Source of the DNA: Eutypella sp. D-1
Lineage: Eukaryota > Ascomycota > Sordariomycetes > Xylariales > Diatrypaceae
NCBI GenBank assembly: GCA_023313575.1
Contig: JAJTTP010000006.1
Span: 620,001-684,000, forward strand
Direction: 5' to 3'
DNA length: 64,000 bases
The notes beneath the pieces were generated by a model. It worked only from the letters and a program-made list of their open reading frames with translations. It searched no databases and had not been told where the DNA came from. Made by a program: the position numbers and the translations under genes. Positions within the stretch are counted from its first letter, which is position 1. Each line of letters starts with the position of its first letter. Below are positions 47,890 to 59,594 of this stretch, piece after piece.

Positions 47890-48207
47890 GAGGAAGCTTT
47901 TGGACAAGACGATTTTTTGGTACCAGGACGAGAGGACGAGATTGAGTACGTGGGCGTGCGGGGAGCAGATCACCAGCACCAGCACGAGCATGAATTCGAG
48001 ACCCACCTCGACCACTCCCACTCCTACTCCTCCAGTCACATCCAGAGAATGGAAGACGGCCCCCTCGACCACTACAGTGTACACGACCATCACCTCGCCG
48101 GTATCGCTAGCGCCGCCCTCGCTTACCACGCCAGTATGAGTGGTCAGAGGCTCAGACTAGGGCTTATGACTTCAGAGGAGGAAAACAAATTCAACGAGCC
48201 AAGCTAG
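47890..48207 (+). other. In-frame 105-codon extension behind the RPC4 stop
   Basis: Directly after the RPC4 TAG the same reading phase stays open to a TAG at 48205-48207. The segment has third positions rich in C and G, and a His-rich composition (DHQHQHEHEFETHLDHSHSY) followed by HHLAGIASAALAYHAS and an acidic end. Other phases here are also open for part of the way, so openness alone is weak evidence; the codon pattern is the better argument. It may be a longer C-terminus of RPC4 reached by an unseen splice, a strain-specific nonsense change, stop readthrough, or a chance GC-rich frame. A splice-like ACTTAG|G overlaps the stop, but I see no good donor upstream of it. Confidence 0.35.
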
Positions 48208-49446
48208 ACAACTTCACGACTTATAGAGCCTAGGGGAACGGAAACACAAGTGGCCAACGGAATAAGTTAGGCAGGCCTGGAATCTCCTACGACGCGGTAT
48301 ATTGACTGATCACCCCTTATCTCGCTACTATCGTCGTGCTGGATGAACCAGGCTAGATATTGTGCTGTATTTCCCTACATGTGTGTGTATTAGAGAATAC
48401 GTAAAGAAGGATCGAGGAAGAAGGGACCTTCTGTACTAGTTAGAGATTTCATGTATGCTCGAGGCATGGACAAGAGAGTGTTTGGCAAAGAGCGGGAACG
48501 GTCCGGACGAAGAGACAATGACAGAGAAGTCATTGGACGGCCTTCCTACGTGCTCGCAAGCTATAATGAATAATGCACTGAAATTTGCATCGGGGAAATG
48601 ACTTCCTAAATTCTCAGGATGGAGCTACTTATTGCCTTATACGTAATGGTAAAGAAGATCAGACATCTACCTTCATAGCGTTACCTACACTACGACGTGG
48701 TATCGCCGAGGGGAGGTATATATCAGATCACTGATGATAAAGTAGCCTGTTCGTCTATTCTAGACCTATCTATATCCTGTCCAAGACCCTGTAACAATAA
48801 ACTCTGCGTAGCTTCACGCAATGTATCCTCCGTGTCTGAATGAGATATACGCAGCGACTCCCAAAGAGGACAAGGACGCCCAATAAATGACCATCCTAAC
48901 GCCAAACTACGGGTATCTCGACTTTGTTAACCTCTAGTTAAGCAACTGCTCATGAAAGAGATTGCCCTAGACCAGGATGCCCCGCCATGCTCCTGCTCGG
49001 CAAAAGAAACCCAGAACGAACGAGCATCTATAAATGAAAATGAGATGCCGGCATCATTAAAAAAGAGAAGAGATAGATAAGAAGGAACAGTATTGTCCCG
49101 ATACCTCCCACTCATCCGTCTCGCAGTGTTCCGGAGATGGTATGCGACAGCGGGTGGGAAAGGACAGAAAGGAAGAAAATCCGCCCAGTGTATATAGTTC
49201 GCTAATCCGAAACTCCGAACTCATCTTGCCCTAAATTCCTAACAGCAAATCAAAAATTCCGACGCGGCGGTGTATAGGAGATAGCCAAGAGGGGCCGCTG
49301 TTTCTCTGCCGATAAAGATGCATCACGCCAGCGTGTTGCAATAGTAAAAAACAGTCGCTTCCATGCGCTGGGAGGCGAGCGGAAGAGAGCCCAAAGAGAA
49401 TGATAGGGGCAGCAGGCTCTTCTTCTAAAGGAACTGGCCAAAATGT
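48208..49446. other. Intergenic region
   Basis: Nothing coding is visible. The region contains the 3' flank of RPC4 and that of the small minus-strand gene, so it lies between convergent transcripts. Confidence 0.5.
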
Positions 49447-49923
49447 CTACCGCCTCTTAGTAGTCCTGGACCTCGAGGCGGCGCCTCCGGACGGGTAGCG
49501 GTCCGGGAACCAGGTGCGGCACTCCTCGCATGCCTCGTCGAGGTTGATGGTGTGCCAGATCTGACGTTTGCTGCAGGGGGTCTGGATCACTATAGCGGAG
49601 CGGTGTAAGCCAGGAATCCGACAGAAAGAAATGAAAATGTGAAAAAAGAGAACTCTCATGAAGGCGAGGAAATAAAGAAGATAGTCGTAAAATTCTTATT
49701 GTATGAAAAAAATGGAAAAAGTAGTTCTGCGTCATAATCTCCAGAAGGCAGGTCTGAGGGACGAGAGAAAAAGAGAGGAGGCAGCATTGGGAGCCGGAGG
49801 AGTGAGTGGTGTGGGAGTAGGAGTCAGGAGCTGGGCTGGCTTACGGCTTGCTGGGTTGCAGTACCGCGCAAATGTGAAAGACACATGCTTGCAGCTGAAC
49901 GCATGGGCGTAGTATTTACACAT
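49447..49923 (-). CDS. Small Cys/His-rich protein (73 aa), unknown function
   Basis: Two exons, 49845-49923 and 49447-49589, join across a 255-nt intron (donor GTAAGC, acceptor CTATAG) and split one Leu codon. The joined protein has 73 residues. It begins MCKYYAHAFSCKH and contains six cysteines (2, 11, 22, 32, 47, 50) with histidines at 7, 13 and 39. The C-x2-C pair (EACEECRTWFPDRY) near the end suggests a small zinc-binding fold; that is inference. The tail is basic (SRSRTTKRR). Both exons show strong codon bias, in contrast to the flanking sequence, and the splice signals fit. I believe similar short proteins exist in other filamentous ascomycetes but cannot name a family. No signal peptide. 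Confidence 0.68.
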
Positions 49924-52900
49924 CTTCGTCTTAGCCTGAAGACCAGGTTCAAAAACCTCGGTGCTCGGTTAGGGTTGCTGGTGAGAGATGCGATATAAAG
50001 TTCTGGGCGTGATCCTTGCAACGTAATGTAGCATCGAGAGTGCAATCTGAACAAGAGAAGGCCGTGTTTTGTGATCGCTGCAGGTGCGTTTTTTCCAGGG
50101 GGCGAGGTTGAGATAGTAGGGACAAGATAGTATTAGGTGAGTTGCGAGGCTTCTCGCAAGCAAGGACAAACCCAGCTTATTTAAATATAAGACCATTACC
50201 GCCTTTGTTTCTTATTTCCCCTGCCTGTTCAGGTTTCTGGCAATTCGCTTGTCAGGTCATAGCATGTCGGGTTGGAATAGGAAATGACTGGCTATCACCA
50301 ACATGCACCATCCCAACCTCTACAACCAAGCTGAGGCCGACACATAATCATCCAACCTAGGGCGTCCGACAGCGCATTTCGTCTACTTGTAAAGGGGGAG
50401 TGGCGCATCGCCGTTGCTATGAAACCTCATTCTGACATACATATACCGGAGCTTGACGGTTTTCAGCTGATACACCTCTATCAGAGGTAAATCGAGGCGT
50501 TATGTCTCACCAAAGTCCAATAAGATAGCAGCATGGCATCGAGTACTTATAAAGATATCTTGTATGCCCCAAGGACCAGTCCTGGTTAAGTATTGAGCCG
50601 CATCGTTTGCTGCCAAGCCAGCCGAAACTGGCTCGAGATGTTGCACATTAAACACTGCTGCAGGAATGCGTGCTGGGCTACTCTACTGCCTAAATGACAT
50701 ATCGCACTTTGGGCGCGCACGCCAACTCATCAGACCTTACTGTAACCCTAGCCATAGGGGGTTTGGCCAGAATCTTTTTGACGGCGGCCGCATGGTAATG
50801 CTAAAGCAAGAAGAGAGTGACATCGCCAGTTAGATGAGCATCGGTAGGGCTGCAGGCAATTCGTCCCAATGTCCATAGTGGTACATTACCACAACAGACC
50901 TTTCTTGGTTAGGCAGCGTCAACTCGACGGGAAGAGCGATTGATTCGACATTTTGAGCGTCACAGGTGCCACATCTAGCCCGATCGTATAGACCAACGTC
51001 GCTTGTGAATAATGGCAAAAGTGAGATTTCCGATCATGTCAACAGTTTTGGAGTACTGCTTGCGACACTCTCGCTGACAAAAATCAGGAAGCTCAAATCT
51101 GATTGAGGGCGGGTCGAAAGCCAACTCGCCCCTTTCTACGCTACACAGGCGCCGGGCTAGGAAACTAGGAGTGAAATACGGTAACATGAAGGGCAGAAGC
51201 CACTCCTCAAAAGATGCTCACCGCCAGTCCCGTTGTTTGCTGGCGTACGTCGACACTCAGGCTGCAGTGGAGCGCGCACACACTCCGATTCGGGTACGCG
51301 AGCCCTTGATAAGTTAGCAGCTGTTGTGTTATCCGATAGGCGGTATTTGTTCCGAGGTATCAGTGCGGGATGGCCGCAGATTTCGAGGCCCCAAAGCCCA
51401 CCCATCGTCGATTCCCCCTTTCCCACCTGCTATGGCTCGTGAGGTCATAAGGATTCGTACGGGATGTGCGCTGGCACCAGTGGGAGGGCGCGGGCAGCGT
51501 TGACGTTACTGAAATACGTCTAGGCCTTTAGCTTCTATTGTTGGAAGTTGGAGTGACTGTGAACTGGTTCGGCACCCTATGTATTCTTCTCATGCTAGAA
51601 ATTTGGATCTGCTCTAAATTAAGAAACTCGAATTCGCGGATGGGTGGAGTTGGCGGCCAAAATTCTCACTTGAGATTTGAGATACTGGCTGTCCGATGCA
51701 TTTTGTATAGATGTCAGTTGCCGCATCGGGGATCACACAGGATGCAATTACATGTCACCCTCCTGATGCCGGGCAGGAAGTCGGCCATGTGTGTTAGGAT
51801 ATATCCGCAGGGGCCGGGAATGGTTCCGTGGCACCCGAGATGGTACCCAGACGAGAAGAGTCCTCGAGGATGAACTCGACCACTCGAATGAGATCACACC
51901 GTCAGGGTGACACACGAACGTGGCAAGGAAGGGATTGTGTTTGAAGCGTTCCGAAGTGCATATTAAGTATCTCAATGTCTCAGACAAGTCGGCGTGACAC
52001 ATGGGTCAGAAAAGCAACGTCAGATACTCCGGGTTGCTAAATTTGTGGAATTGTGAAATTGTGAGACTGTGAGATTGTGTGATTGTTCAAATTTCTTAAA
52101 TTTGGAGAATATCTTGCTTGTTACATGTCAATACATGTAAAGACAACCTGGAATATTTGATGTCCATGTCGAGGTTGTAAGTATCTGTCGAAAATATCCA
52201 TTTGATAATAATTCGGTTATAAAGGAGATCTTCTCGGGATATTATTGTCTGTCAGGTAACGTGACGAGACACCTACTTATAGGTAGTTAGTAATTAGGGC
52301 AACTTGGGTCCGCTGTCCATCTAGGGAAGGTTAGCTTTAGGTAGGCATGTATCTTTGTTCGCGTTCTAACTCCAACTATCTCTTGGAAGTTGTCGTCGAG
52401 TATCTCGGATGGGTAATGTAGAATCTTAAAGGTCATTTCGGAAAATTGTCGTTTTTATAATATATTGGCAGTGAGGACGAAGCCAGCCCTGGAGCTTCTT
52501 CCCCTTACAAATATACATAAGTAATCCATGGATGTCATATAGGTATGTAAAGGGTTTGACCTGGGCGCCTACCGAGTTAGTAATTCGTAACAGGTACAGC
52601 AGGTACGCCTATGTAGACGTCTAGACGTCCTGACCCCTGCTTGGATACCCCTGTTGTCTTGTAACAGGTTGTTCTGCTTTTGGTTATTTAGGAAATGGCG
52701 ATGGGGGATACCCTTGCCGCCGTGTCTCTTTTTGGGGGAGATTTCTGTGATTTCTTTTATGGAGCCCTTCAATTGGCGCTTAAGTGCATCGGGTACTCAG
52801 GCGTGCGATGTTTTCTCAATGTATTCATTTAGCTCTCCTGTCCCGAAATCACCAATATCCACCTGTACGACTACTATGTATCACCTAAACGGTACTTATC

Positions 52901-55288
52901 AGCTACATATCTACTTAGGGTAGCCGTAGCGTTACCTAGGATGTACATATATCTGAACCAAGACTGAAGTAGAAGTCAAGACCAGGAAGGACAAGGAAGA
53001 CGCGCCTCACCAGCTCACCTAGCTGCAAGCCTGGGTGAGGTGGTATCTAAGGTACCTTTAGGTAGGTCGGTCTTATTAGCTGATTACTTGCAATTCGCAG
53101 CATACAAAAGTACCATGTGTAAAGGCTTAGAAAAGAGAAGCGCGCATCCGGGGCCCGGGGTATGCCCAAGTGGAAATCAAAATTTGTGACGTACCTCGGA
53201 ACGAGGTGCTCTCTTCTTTACTTCTCTACCTAGAATCTTTCTGAGCTCAGTCTCTTCGAAGGTATTTACTTGCCCTCTTCCTGAACAACTTATCTTGCAT
53301 TTGTGCCGCCTCGAGTCTCGTTGCGGCTTGCCATTCACTTGATTGCTTCTGATTGTGACCTACGAAGAGAACTTTCAAAGTCTACAGTACATAGAGACCT
53401 CAAGAAGTGATAACCTTGGAACCTATTGGGCCCAGCCCCGTCTAAAGGTCATAATCATCACCAAGCAGTTCCTGGTTTGCATCTACTTTCGCTCGTTACC
53501 TCAGACGATTCAGGGGAGAAAAGAAGAAGAAGAGAGAAAAAAAAAAGAAAAACACCCAGAGGAGAAATAAATCCAAAAGGGAAAACTTATTAGCCCCAAA
53601 TATCGCATTGTACTTACTACGCTGTCTATCATATGCGTCTGGACCCGGAGATGCAATTGTGTCTCTGTGGACCTATCTTCCCCATCTCTTTCATTCTTCA
53701 ATAGAACGAATACCGCGCGGCTCACGATTGTAACGGAGCCGCCAGGGCTATCCCGTCTGCCATCTGCTATCTGCAGCCTGCAGTCTGCACCCAAGTCCCC
53801 AACGGCCCACAATCGTTCATGCAAAACGTGTCCGCCTGCATTCTCCCCTTCGATTCTCTCGTCTCATGCAGACGTAAGGACCAGCCTACCTACTTTATAC
53901 CACTGCCATACATATTGTTCCATTAATCACTACCCCTCCATTTTGTCCCAATGGCTCTAACCCTCGCAGTTTCGGTCGAGTCTCGTCATCACGTCTCTAG
54001 CTGAGAGAGTAGCGCTTCCGGAGCTACCAATTCTATTATTTGCTGCACCCACTTGCTTGCTATCGTGGAGACCCGATCACATAGGCTTCCAGTCCGTCGG
54101 CGTTCGAGGGACTTTAGATCGGTCACGGTTGTCTCTGCTCCACATAGTTCGAGACCAAATCTGGAAACTTCTCCAGCTTGTTGTGACCTCACACCGCTAT
54201 TGGTCCCTCTGGTTTGCTGGTTTCCGGCCGTATCCAGCAGGTCTGTCGGGTTACGTTACCCTCATCTGCATTGCGTCCAAAAGCATCTGCTTTGTATATC
54301 CAAAAACAAACTACTAAAGGCGTTGCACCTTGTCCATGAGAGGAGGATAAGCGCGTGACGCCGAGATGCTTGACGATCTGAGGATCATAATACTATCATA
54401 TATCACTACCTCATCTGAACATCCCTCAGCCCGCGCGTCTATTGTCCCAATCACCACATAACCCGTCAAGGTCAGCACCTAGCCCAGCCCCCCAATTGGT
54501 TCTGCTTGGCTGTATCATATTGGTCAGTAAATTCTTCCAATTGTAGACCTCGCAGCGCTGTAGATGCCGTCGACCTGGACACTAAGACCCGACTGACTGT
54601 TATACCAGCTCACTGTAATTCCAACCATCTAAAATTATCCCAGAGGCTCAATCTTGTTGGCCAACATCTCAAAAGTATAATCAAACTCAGCGCCTAGGCT
54701 TGTTGTAAACCCCGGGATAGGGCGGGACCACCAGCTTCATGCACTCGACTCCTGCAGTTACGACAGTGCATACCTCATATCAATGCTCAGTGGAGTCTGT
54801 CACCTATTCATTCGTTCATTCACGTTCAGACCGGGGGGGCAGTCTTGACTCGACGTCATATTAAGAGCTCGTCCTTTTCTTCAGCTTCACCAAGGTTGAC
54901 ACCCGCCGACCTTAGTCGAGGATATTCCGGACCGACCGTACCGTGGTTGGTCTATCCAACGTCATTACTTATCCCAGTGGTCTAATAAGTCAGCATCACC
55001 TTCGTTTAACACCGCGTAAATCGCCTATCGGCGGACAAAGGTTCTATTTTCAGGTACGTGTCACTTTCCTGATTTGTTGGTCGGGTGGGCCTCGCTCGCG
55101 TTCCCAGTATGTCCTGGGCTATTCCGCAATGGTATTTCGACAAGTCTGATTGATTCATCGAACGTGATACCTGCTTTCAACATGTGAGCGAAGAAACACC
55201 GAGGGGTTCTGGTTCCGTTTCTACTTACGCCGTCTTCCTCTAACTGGCTCCTAGGACTCTCCCCATAGCCGCGGATTTGCCGAGCTAG
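49924..55288. other. Long gene-poor region upstream of the 14-3-3-like gene
   Basis: More than 5 kb shows no gene I can support. It contains a degenerate tandem of ATTGTGARA-like units at 52041-52086 and scattered TAGGTA motifs (52277, 52340, 53060). Pyrimidine-rich, splice-signal-bearing sequence lies at about 53700-55280. A CAG|GTACGTG donor at about 55053 and CTAG acceptors at about 55255 and just before the ATG make a spliced 5' untranslated leader for the next gene plausible. Chance frames up to 111 codons occur in several phases. Confidence 0.45.
52041..52086. repeat. Degenerate ~9-bp tandem repeat
   Basis: Four to five imperfect units of the form ATTGTGAAA, ACTGTGAGA, ATTGTGTGA follow one another in AT-rich intergenic DNA. 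Seen directly; no function proposed. Confidence 0.6.
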
Positions 55289-56245
55289 ATGGCTTCTTCT
55301 GAAGTCGACCAGAAATTCCTCGGCAGACTTGCGAAATCTGTCGAACATAGCAATGCTTACTTAGCATCATGGCTGTTCAAGGTGCTAGGAATCTCGATTA
55401 GCCTGGCCGGACAGCTAGTCAAAGCCCGGAAAGCGCGACGGTTAGACACTACGAGGGAAACCCAGTCACTAGACCTCTATTTCCACATAATATGGCTTTC
55501 CCGGGAAGGTTTGGTCATAGTCGAGCAGTATGTGCTTCCTTTGGTTGGGGATTATGTCGAACTGAAGGTCCTCACATATAAACTCCGGGCGTCGTTCTAC
55601 CACATTTTTGTTTTGTTCCACAACAACCCTCCAGTGTCTGCTATGGGATTAACTACTCAAGAAGCTAGTGCTGCGGCGGCAAGGGCCGCGGCAGCAGCAG
55701 CGGCAAGTTCGCGTCTTGACAAAGGAAAAGGGGTCGATAGAGGATTCGACTTTCCCGGAGCATCGCTATCATCCCTTCAACCTACACATCCTCTGGAGGG
55801 CGGACCGGTCGGTCCCCCGCCGGGTTTCGGCCCGCAGCCACCGGAGCCGGCCGCTTCATTTCTCGTCCCTTCGGTAGATTATCTACCAACCGCACACCAA
55901 TATTTCAGAGAAGCGGTTGCACTCGCCGATAGTCTACTATGGGGTTCCCATTCCCTTCGTCTGTCCGTGAAGACAGAATACGCGGCATTTCTATATGAGT
56001 GCGTACACGACCAGGAGGGAAGCAGAAAGTTGGCAAAGGACACAATCTCCGAAGTCTACGAAGCGACAGAAGGGATGGATGATGACATGTTCAACGACGC
56101 GTGCGAGCTCGTCACTGTCCTGGGAAAGATGATGAAGCGGGGGCTTGGAAGCAGAGGACAGAGCCCAGCGGTTACACTGGCCGCATCTCAAGCGGACAGC
56201 GTAGCAACTGCCATACCGCCAGCAGGGATGGAAAATCCGATATGA
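55289..56245 (+). CDS. Divergent 14-3-3-like protein with Ala/Pro-rich insert
   Basis: Single coding exon of 318 residues. The part after residue 200 resembles the last helices of 14-3-3 phosphoserine-binding proteins: SHSLRLSVKTEYAAFLYECV, a Lys-Leu-Ala-Lys segment (REGSRKLAK-like, residues 241-250), then ISEVYEATEGMDDDMFNDA. The first half (61-113) has LYFHIIWLSREG and YVELKVLTYKLRASFYHIF, corresponding loosely to the middle helices. Between them (about 115-190) lies a low-complexity insert with a poly-Ala run (127-139) and a Gly/Pro-rich stretch. Classical 14-3-3 proteins are about 250 residues without this insert, and the usual Lys-Arg-Arg-Tyr phosphate-binding set cannot be matched with confidence, so ligand specificity is probably different. 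Start chosen at the only sensible ATG, directly behind a CTAG that may be a leader splice acceptor. Confidence 0.75.
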   Translation: MASSEVDQKFLGRLAKSVEHSNAYLASWLFKVLGISISLAGQLVKARKARRLDTTRETQSLDLYFHIIWLSREGLVIVEQYVLPLVGDYVELKVLTYKLRASFYHIFVLFHNNPPVSAMGLTTQEASAAAARAAAAAAASSRLDKGKGVDRGFDFPGASLSSLQPTHPLEGGPVGPPPGFGPQPPEPAASFLVPSVDYLPTAHQYFREAVALADSLLWGSHSLRLSVKTEYAAFLYECVHDQEGSRKLAKDTISEVYEATEGMDDDMFNDACELVTVLGKMMKRGLGSRGQSPAVTLAASQADSVATAIPPAGMENPI

Positions 56246-57496
56246 TTTCAGCCGATTTCTCCCTTCTATCTTCTTGTCCTTATAGACTTCGGATGCATCT
56301 AAGATCCTAAGGGTTATGGTCTTCTTGAGAAGCTGCCCCTTGAACACCAGACCAGCACAACAAATGCCATATTCACTGTTATGGCCAAGATAGCGCGGAT
56401 TGTATACTCACCCCCGAAGTCATACGAGATTACACACTATGCTCTAGGAAGAGCATAGGGTGTCGTTCAGAAAACTGGCGGTCGGCTACCTAGTATCGCC
56501 GCGAGACAGTTTCATCACCGAGCACACACGATTCATATTAGACAGTACATTTATCGCTATATTGCCCGCCTCTGCGGAGCAGGACCCCCGGAGCATCGTC
56601 TATTGGAGTTAAGCGCTCATAAGGAGCAGCGTCATTGCATTTGCATTATGCGTCCTACACAAGGGACGCAACACTTGGGCTGGGGAAAAAACTTGCACTT
56701 GTTTCTTTTTTTTTTCTTTCTAGGGTGGGGGAGGATCTCCTGAGTATTTACTGCACCGGGAGCCCCGGACGTATTTCTGTGTATTTCATTTTATTCATGA
56801 TACCCAGTCGGACCTGGAGAGGGGTTTACCTATTTTTAATATATAACTAGGCTGCGCATTTGCCATAATCACACTTAAGATATATTACCTATTAGGGGAT
56901 CAGGAGATGATATATTTCCAGGGACAGGACGGCATACTTTCAAAGTTGCATAGGAAAAGGAAGATTCATAATATGCAAGTAATGAATTGCATGCATTAGT
57001 CGCAGAGTGTCCGAAAGTGGAGAGGCAAGAAGCACTGAGAGGGTACAAACGGTACCCATACCTAGGTACTCGCAAACGATATAAACGATTAGGTATAAAG
57101 AAGAGAAGATAAACGATAACTAAACCCCACTAAGAAAAATGACGATTTGGTAAATTCATTGGGCAGTCCCCCCTCTACCTACCAGTGCTGTTACTTACCT
57201 ATGTATACCTAAGTATGTACTATGGTAACTTAAAGCTAGTGTGTAGGTACAACACTGGGATAACCTGCAAACGCAGAACCTACAACAACCACCTACAATA
57301 CAGCATCACGCACACGAGCACTTTATACGATTAGAGCCGAGTCCTCTAGGTTCGTCGCCAACCAGCAGCATGCGAACGCCAGATCAACCTAAGTGATTCC
57401 TCTCTCTCTCTCTCGAACATATTAGTCCCACCGCCCCGCTCCACTTACCCTCGAATAACCATTATCACAATCATTGACGACGACGACAAACATCAA
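56246..57496. other. Intergenic region upstream of SRP72
   Basis: Contains the 3' flank of the 14-3-3-like gene and the SRP72 promoter. TACCTA/TAGGTA motifs cluster at 57170-57250. A CT-dinucleotide run lies at about 57400-57415, and the leader before the ATG reads GACGACGACGAC. No gene. Confidence 0.5.
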
Positions 57497-59594
57497 ATGG
57501 CAGACCCGGCAGCGACCTTAACCGCCCTTCTACGGGCTGCCTCTATAGAAGACCACGATGAGGTTTTAAAGGCCGCCAACGCCGCTTTGAAAGCCTCTAA
57601 GGGCAATCTGCAAGCACAACATACCCGAGTCGTCGCTCTGTTAAACCTCGACCGGTGGGACGATGCCCTTCGAGCTCTGGCCGAAGGGGGTGATAAGCTG
57701 GAGGCCGAGTGTCTGCTGGAGAAGGCATATGCTTTGTACAAGTCGGGGCAGTTAGAGGATGCCGAGAAGCTCCTGAAGTCGACTTCGGGTCCGTCCCGCG
57801 CCCTTCGGCACTTGAGCGCCCAGGTTGCCTACCGTCTAGAGAAATTCCAGGATGCCGCAGAGGCCTACCGCGCTCTCTCTAGCGACGGGGATGGCCGGTC
57901 CGGAGAGGAGAATGATCTTCGGATAAACACTCTGGCGACCCATGCGCAGCTGGAATGGAACGGCCTGGGATATCAGTTGGGCGAGCAGGACAGACAGCCC
58001 TCCCGCGAGGACCTCGAGGCTTTCGAACCGGCCTATAACGCAGCATGCGGGTGCATTGCACGCGGCGACTTCAACCGTGCCTCCGTCCTTTTGAAGCGTT
58101 CGAGAGATCTCTGCGAAGCCAGCGAGGAGCTCGTTCCAGAGCAGAAGAAGGAAGAGCTCCTGCCTATCTTGATACAGCACGCCTATGTTCTCACGCGGCT
58201 TGGCAAAGAAGCCGAGGCGGCTTCCTTGCAGAAGTCCGTCGTCCTGTCCGAGTAGGTGAACACAATAACTACGTACTCCGCCCGTCGTCTGACTTGCATA
58301 CAGAATTCCAGATGCACAGACGAAAGCTGTTGCTCGAAACAATCAGTCCGCTGTGGGCGCCGAAGACAGGAATCCCTTCCTGACACAGCGTCTCGCACAG
58401 TCTGTCGCAGACTTGTCTGGAAATGACAGGCTATTCGATTACCAGTCCGCTATCTTCAGACGCAACCGATATGCCTTAGACCTTGCGATTCATAAATTTA
58501 ATGGAGTCGAATTTGCGACCTCGAAGCTAATCCTCGATACGCCCGCACCAACGGCATCCAGAGAGATCGCAGAGTTAGGCGTGATCAGTGCTGCCGCTCG
58601 TGCTCACCTGGAAACCGGAAAGGCGGCGCTCAAGCAGATATTACCGATGCTCGAAAAGCGCCCCCACGACATCGGCCTGCTATTGACCATCATCCAACTC
58701 TACGTCCAGACGCACAACCCCGGGCCGGCGCTTAACCTATTAGAAACCTTCCTAAGACGCCTAGAGGCTGCCACGACGCCGGATCACCTGGACGTGCGGT
58801 TTGCTCCCGGCCTCGTTGCTGTGGCAGTGGCCCTCTACCGCCTCCAGGGACGGCAGAATTCGGTACGGATCGAGCTGGCTAGGGCCTCGGCGCACTGGCG
58901 CTCGAAACCCAAGGACTCCGCAACCTCACCCTCCCTACTTCGCGAGGCCGGTGTCGAGCTCCTCAAGTCCTCTAACCCGAAGCACCATGCTGCGGCCGGC
59001 GTCACCTTCGAAACTCTCGTCAGCAAGGGCGACGACACGACGGCCACCGCCGGCCTCGTCGCTTCGTTTGCCGGAACCGACTACGCCAAGATCGAGCCGT
59101 ACCTGGAAGGCTTAACGCCCGTGGACCGGCTGACAGCCAACGTCGACGTGCGGGCCCTGCTCAACGCGGGCGTCGCCTCGGCAGCCCCACCTCCTACCAC
59201 CACCACCGCCGGCGCCGCGGGGGCCTCAACGGGCAAAAAGCGGGCGGCGGACGGGGAGCCGAGCGGGGCGGCGACGGCGACGACGAACAAGCGCCGCAAG
59301 AAGAAGCCGCGCCTACCGAAGAACTACGAGGAGGGCACCAAGCCGGACCCGGAGCGCTGGCTGCCGCTGCGCGACCGCAGCACGTACCGGCCGAAGGGCA
59401 AGAAGGGCAAGCGGCGCGCGCAGGAGGCAACGCAGGGCGGCTTCGCCCGCGGTGCTGCCGCTACCGCCGACGATCACCAGGAGACCCTCGAGCTGGTCGG
59501 GGGCGCCGGCGCCGTCAAGGTCGAGAAGGCTGGAGGAGGAGGAGGAGGAGGCGGTGGCGGCGGCAAGAAGGGGAAGAAGAAGGGTAAGAAATGA
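57497..59594 (+). CDS. srp72: Signal recognition particle subunit SRP72
   Basis: Core protein of the eukaryotic signal recognition particle; forms a dimer with SRP68 and contacts SRP RNA to target ribosomes to the endoplasmic reticulum. Exons are 57497-58251 and 58304-59594 with a 52-nt intron, one of the shortest here; the protein has 681 residues. The first about 480 residues are helical TPR-like repeats (for example ALYKSGQLEDAEKLLKS, GDFNRASVLLKRSRDLCEAS). The SRP72 RNA-binding motif near residues 590-625 reads KKKPRLPKNYEEGTKPDPER followed by WLPLRDRSTYRPKGKKGK. The end is a Gly run coded by GGA/GGC repeats and a KKGKKKGKK tail. Length and motif order agree with the family. Confidence 0.94.

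Noticed and set aside
47539..48129. 196-codon minus-strand frame across the RPC4 stop
   Set aside because: Most of it is the complement of RPC4. It shows that several phases are open here, which is why the in-frame extension is given only moderate confidence.
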